From NCBI GenBank assembly GCA_030526265.1, contig JAUNDE010000015.1, positions 1 through 45,665 of the forward strand: a stretch of DNA of 45,665 bases, written 5' to 3'. This DNA comes from Eubacteriales bacterium (lineage in GTDB: Bacteria > Bacillota > Clostridia > Lachnospirales > Lachnospiraceae). Position 1 is the stretch's first letter. Each line of letters starts with the position of its first letter. Of this stretch, positions 42,700 through 45,665 are shown piece after piece. Below the pieces are notes generated by a model. That model did no database searches, was not told the origin of the DNA, and saw only the letters and a list, made by a program, of their open reading frames with translations. The position numbers and the translations under genes are program-made.

Positions 42700-43200
42700 C
42701 TATTTCAGCAGTTTTTCGTAAGTGAATTTATTTGCTGCCCCTCTCATAAGCAGTACATCGAGTGCCGCCAAAATGATCCCCATTCCTAAAAGAAGCACTG
42801 GATTCACCAGAATAACGCCTGTGAACTGTCCTATGACAAGTGCAAGAATCGGGAAAATCAGGAATACGGCACGCTGCTGTGCTTCTTCGATTGTTTGTGC
42901 CTTTGCGGAACCCCGCACAGTTACTGCGATAGCAACAAGCGAGATCGCCGGTGCAATAAGCAGCATAACACCTAAAATCATCTGTTTCTGATTGTATTCC
43001 CCGGCCGAAACCGGAAGCATAGCAAGCAATTTTTGAAAATCTGAAGTCGATTCCGGGACCAACACTGTAACAAAAGCCATAATAGACGGCAGTATGATAG
43101 TAAGTGCAAGCGGTACAATAAGCATAACCATGAGCACCTGTTTATTTGATGTAATACTCCGAATATCTTTTTTTATAAGGGCAAGTTGTTCTGCATTCAT
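42700..43200 (-). pseudogene. ABC-2 type permease with a large internal deletion
   Basis: The 166-residue frame has a typical permease N-terminus (IKKDIRSITSNKQVLMVMLI) and C-terminus (TVRGSAKAQTIEEAQQRAVF then LIFPILALVIGQFTGV). The middle of the family, with the ADSFAGEKE-like coupling loop and two or more helices (roughly 75-100 residues), is missing: EYNQKQMILG is joined in frame to the late MLLIAPAISL helix. The ATG overlaps the ATPase stop by 4 bases. It is unlikely to work as a transporter. Confidence 0.8.
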
Positions 43201-43964
43201 TTATTATCACACTCCATTTCTGCATGATTCCTGTCAATAAGTGAAAAATAGATTTCCTCTAATGACATCTGCTCTTCCGAAACATAATAGACACCACCGC
43301 CTGCATCTACGATTCTTTTTACAATAAGAGGTATTTCCTGTTCAGAATTCACATCTATATCATAGATGTTCTCTGCGACCTTTCGGCATTCGATGTCTCC
43401 TGGTATATAGCTTGCTTTCACTCGCACTTTCCTATAATTGGAAACCATAGAGCGAAGCTTCTCGATATCTCCCGCGGCAAATAAGCTGCCCTTATTCATC
43501 AGTCCGTATGTGGTGCAGATTTCCTGCGCATAGCGCAATTGGTGGGTACACAGGAAAACAGCTGTTCCTTCTAAAGCCAGTTCCCGAATCAGAGTATTAA
43601 CATTTTGTGCACTTTCAGGGTCAAGTCCCGAAGTTGGTTCATCCAGAAACAGAATCTCAGGACTGTGCATCATCGCTCTGGCAAGCGAAAGACGCTGTCG
43701 CATGCCCGTAGAATAGGCAGACAGCTTACGATGTGCTGCATCTGACAGATTCAGCCGCTCCAAAAGAGCCTTTGCTCTGTTTTCACAATCAGACCGATTC
43801 ATACCAAACAATGTACCATAAAAGATAAGATTATCCATTCCCGTCAGATGGTTATACATTTGTGCCTGTTCTGTGATCACGCCTGACATTTGATGAAGCT
43901 TTTCCGGATTTCGGAACGGATCAATACCAAACACTCTGCAGCTTCCACTTGAAGGGGCCAGCAT
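43197..43964 (-). pseudogene. ABC transporter ATPase lacking its N-terminus and Walker A
   Basis: The frame from 43964 has the signature (SAYSTGMRQRLSLARAM) and Walker B (ILFLDEPTSGLDP), but starts at MLAPSSGS. Reading upstream in frame gives ATIKLLCG, the residues that normally follow the Walker A GKTT, and then unrelated sequence. So about 40 N-terminal residues including the ATP loop were removed. The break joins it to the tail of the regulator gene next door. It is inactive as an ATPase. Confidence 0.85.
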
Positions 43965-43978
43965 ACCACAAAGCAGTT

Positions 43979-44728
43979 TAATCGTCGCGTGGAAGGGTAT
44001 CTCCCAAGTCCAACGTTTCTATCCATTCTTCAAGCAAATTGAAATAACCATCCCCCCTTAATCTTAAGCGGATAGATATCTCCTGTAACAAGTGAAGCAT
44101 AGTTTTCAAGGATTTCAAGCGACTTATTTGTATTTCCCGCTACTGAATATCCCTGGGCACTGATGATCTTGTTACTTGTTCCCTCAAGGATCTCTATCAC
44201 TTCTTCCGGCCTTCCCAGTGTCAAGGCACAGAATGCCTCCATATTAAGTGCAAGTCGGCAAAGCTCAGCATCCTCACTTTCTTTTTTTACGCGGACAAAC
44301 AGTTCTTTAGCCTCCTCAATGGCCGTCATACTCCTGTCTCTATCACCCGATTCCATACTGTTATTCACGATCAAAGTACCTATTTGAAATAGTAACGGGA
44401 AACAAGAAAAATACTTCTTTGTAATTTCACGGCACTCCTCCATTACTTCTTCAAAAGGCTTTATCGTAAAATCTCTGGACAGTCTCCGATATAATTTGCG
44501 GATGTCTTCTTTGCTCATCTGCGGTTCGTACCCTATCAAATCATCTATACTGATATTGAAAAAGCTGGCAAGCCTTGGAAGAATTGTAATATCAGGATAG
44601 CTTTGCCCGATCTCCCATTTTGAAACAGCAGCTTTGGAAACACCAATATACCCTGCAAGCTCGTCCTGCGTCAGTCCTTTTTCTTTACGTTTGTTTAAAA
44701 TTGTTCGAGCAATATTGATTTCTTTCAC
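43979..44728 (-). pseudogene. XRE-family regulator with TPR-like domain, deleted and frameshifted
   Basis: A GTG at 44728 after AGAGGTG gives the best start. The helix-turn-helix is intact (LTQDELAGYIGVSKAAVSKW, about 20-39). The C-terminal helical domain is shortened: LEGTSNKII joins ISAQGYSVAG, skipping about 60-70 residues usual in this family. The frame then ends at 44030 after KIKGGWLFQFA. Dropping one G from the GGGGGG run at about 44050-44055 restores the family sequence DGYFNLLEEWIETLDLGDTL then PRDD, where the ATPase gene begins. It is regulator of the ABC operon by origin. Confidence 0.75.
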
Positions 44729-44883
44729 ATCTATCACCTCTGCTACCATTGTAACAGTAGACAAAATCAACCAACAGTATTTCCGGGTCACTGACTTCGT
44801 CGTATCCAATCACAGCTGTGCACAGCTCTTCACAGCCAGGTATCAGATGTCGTCTGGCTCTTTGTAGTATGCAATAAACGAAA

Positions 44884-44913
44884 AACCTCCCAGAACAAAT
44901 ATCCCGGGAGGTT
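44884..44913 (-). terminator. Terminator after the MDR oxidoreductase gene
   Basis: CCTCCC (44886-44891) pairs with GGGAGG (44906-44911); on minus it ends in GGTTTTTCG. Confidence 0.8.
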
Positions 44914-44982
44914 GTAAAACGTCCTGTGACGTTCTTCAGCGTATAAAATAAGGCTCTGCGGATATGTGTGCTGCATACCCAT

Positions 44983-45665
44983 TTACGATATTTTCAGGAT
45001 CGTCTTACCCTTTGAACCGCCGGAAGCCACTTTCTTCATTGCCATATTGACATCATCCAGGCTGAACACTTCATCCACGGATGCCTCAAGGTGAGTATCC
45101 TTTAAGATCTCCGTGATCCTATCAAGTCCCGCTCCATCTTCATGGACAAAAATGAAGAAATACTTCTGTCCTTTTGCGGCAGCCATCTTATCGTATTTAC
45201 TGCCTGCCAGCTTAAACATCATACGCTTGATAAATGACATCCCGCTGCGTGCAGCAAATTCTCCATTCGGCAGCCCTCTTAAGGACACAAGGCTTCCACC
45301 TTGCTTCAGAACAGCAAACTCCTTAGGGAGCTCACGTTCTCCCAGTGTATCCAGAACATAATCAACATCTGAAAGCACTTCCGAATAATCTTCCTTCCTA
45401 TAGTCGATAAAGCGGTCTGCTCCAAGCTTCTTTACACGCTCTTCACTTGCACCGTTCCCGTTTGTAATTACGGTAAGACCAAAGCTCTTTGCAACCGGAA
45501 TCGCCATAGCACCAAGACTTCCCGTGCCACCGGAAATAAAAACAGTCTCTCCCTTTTTCAGACGCATCAGTTCAAAAGCCTGTAACGCCGTAAGTGCTGT
45601 AAGAGGAACACAGGCGGCTTCTTCATCGGAAAGATACTCCGGCACCTTTGCAATCGCACTTTGGT
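44983..45665 (-). CDS. Zinc-free MDR NADP-dependent oxidoreductase (quinone oxidoreductase-like), 5' part outside window
   Basis: The frame is open to the window edge, so the N-terminal part (about 100 residues) is missing; the GTG at 45645 is an internal valine, since AKVPEYLSDEEAACVPLTAL continues a normal MDR sequence. The NAD(P)-binding loop GGTGSLGAMAIPVAKSFGLT and the Rossmann pattern follow. No zinc ligands are visible. The C-terminus SGGSKGKTILKIS is typical. It probably reduces quinones or enals. A terminator follows. Confidence 0.85.
   Translation of the reverse strand, partial: QSAIAKVPEYLSDEEAACVPLTALTALQAFELMRLKKGETVFISGGTGSLGAMAIPVAKSFGLTVITNGNGASEERVKKLGADRFIDYRKEDYSEVLSDVDYVLDTLGERELPKEFAVLKQGGSLVSLRGLPNGEFAARSGMSFIKRMMFKLAGSKYDKMAAAKGQKYFFIFVHEDGAGLDRITEILKDTHLEASVDEVFSLDDVNMAMKKVASGGSKGKTILKIS

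Noticed and set aside
44815-44828. 14-bp palindrome AGCTGTGCACAGCT downstream of the MDR gene
   Set aside because: Too short and isolated to assign a role; it is not near a promoter I can support.

Overview
The window looks like chromosome of a low- to mid-GC anaerobic Firmicute, most likely a gut Lachnospiraceae (Clostridia). Signs are strong GGAGG ribosome sites, many 17-bp-spaced sigma-A promoters, a glucitol PTS, a lone HydG maturase, a GlpP-type glycerol regulon, an FMN riboswitch on an ECF riboflavin transporter, and a purine pathway in which AICAR transformylase and an archaeal-type IMP cyclohydrolase are separate proteins. The genus is inferred from protein style only; there is no rRNA or tRNA gene here.

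Layout. 1-4.0 kb: glucitol/sorbitol PTS operon (srlA-srlE-srlB plus a Rossmann oxidoreductase cut by the window edge) behind a SorC-type regulator, all on minus. 4.0-8.0 kb: minus-strand t6A-tRNA operon tsaE-tsaB-rimI-zinc ribbon-rnz-tsaD. 8.0-13.0 kb: DUF1292 protein, FMN riboswitch with ribU, tex with an aldo/keto reductase. 13.1-15.4 kb: plus-strand TetR regulator and hydG. 15.5-22.1 kb: minus-strand glycerol block: glpK, a three-part FAD/FeS glycerol-3-phosphate dehydrogenase-like set with a GlpP-type leader terminator, glpP, a Nif11-like small protein and nth.

22.2-31.9 kb is the most unusual part. A 1104-bp apparently perfect direct repeat of the AICAR transformylase gene (one copy intact, one lacking its first 26 codons and joined to the start of an exported-protein gene) brackets an AT-richer 7.4-kb block. 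The block encodes a DeoR regulator, a galactitol-family PTS, two zinc alcohol dehydrogenases, a class II (fuculose-phosphate type) aldolase and an iron alcohol dehydrogenase. Read together they suggest uptake and phosphorylation of a polyol, oxidation to a ketose phosphate, aldol cleavage to DHAP plus a short aldehyde, and reduction of that aldehyde. The substrate is unknown.

31.9-34.5 kb: purO, an acetylglutamate-kinase-like protein that has lost catalytic lysines, greA, and a promoter-to-terminator unit for a ~220-nt structured RNA whose loop resembles the anti-Shine-Dalgarno sequence; the greA promoter is built into the terminator of that RNA. 34.5-38.5 kb: XRE regulator and a MacB-like ABC system with a CARDB/NEW3-like membrane protein. 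38.6-42.6 kb: MFS transporter, NhaC antiporter, alpha/beta hydrolase. 42.7-44.8 kb: an XRE-ATPase-permease operon decaying through several separate deletions and a frameshift. The window ends inside a zinc-free MDR oxidoreductase.

I saw no transposase, integrase, CRISPR array, tRNA or rRNA. Start codons were moved from the longest frame wherever a ribosome site or promoter decided the matter.
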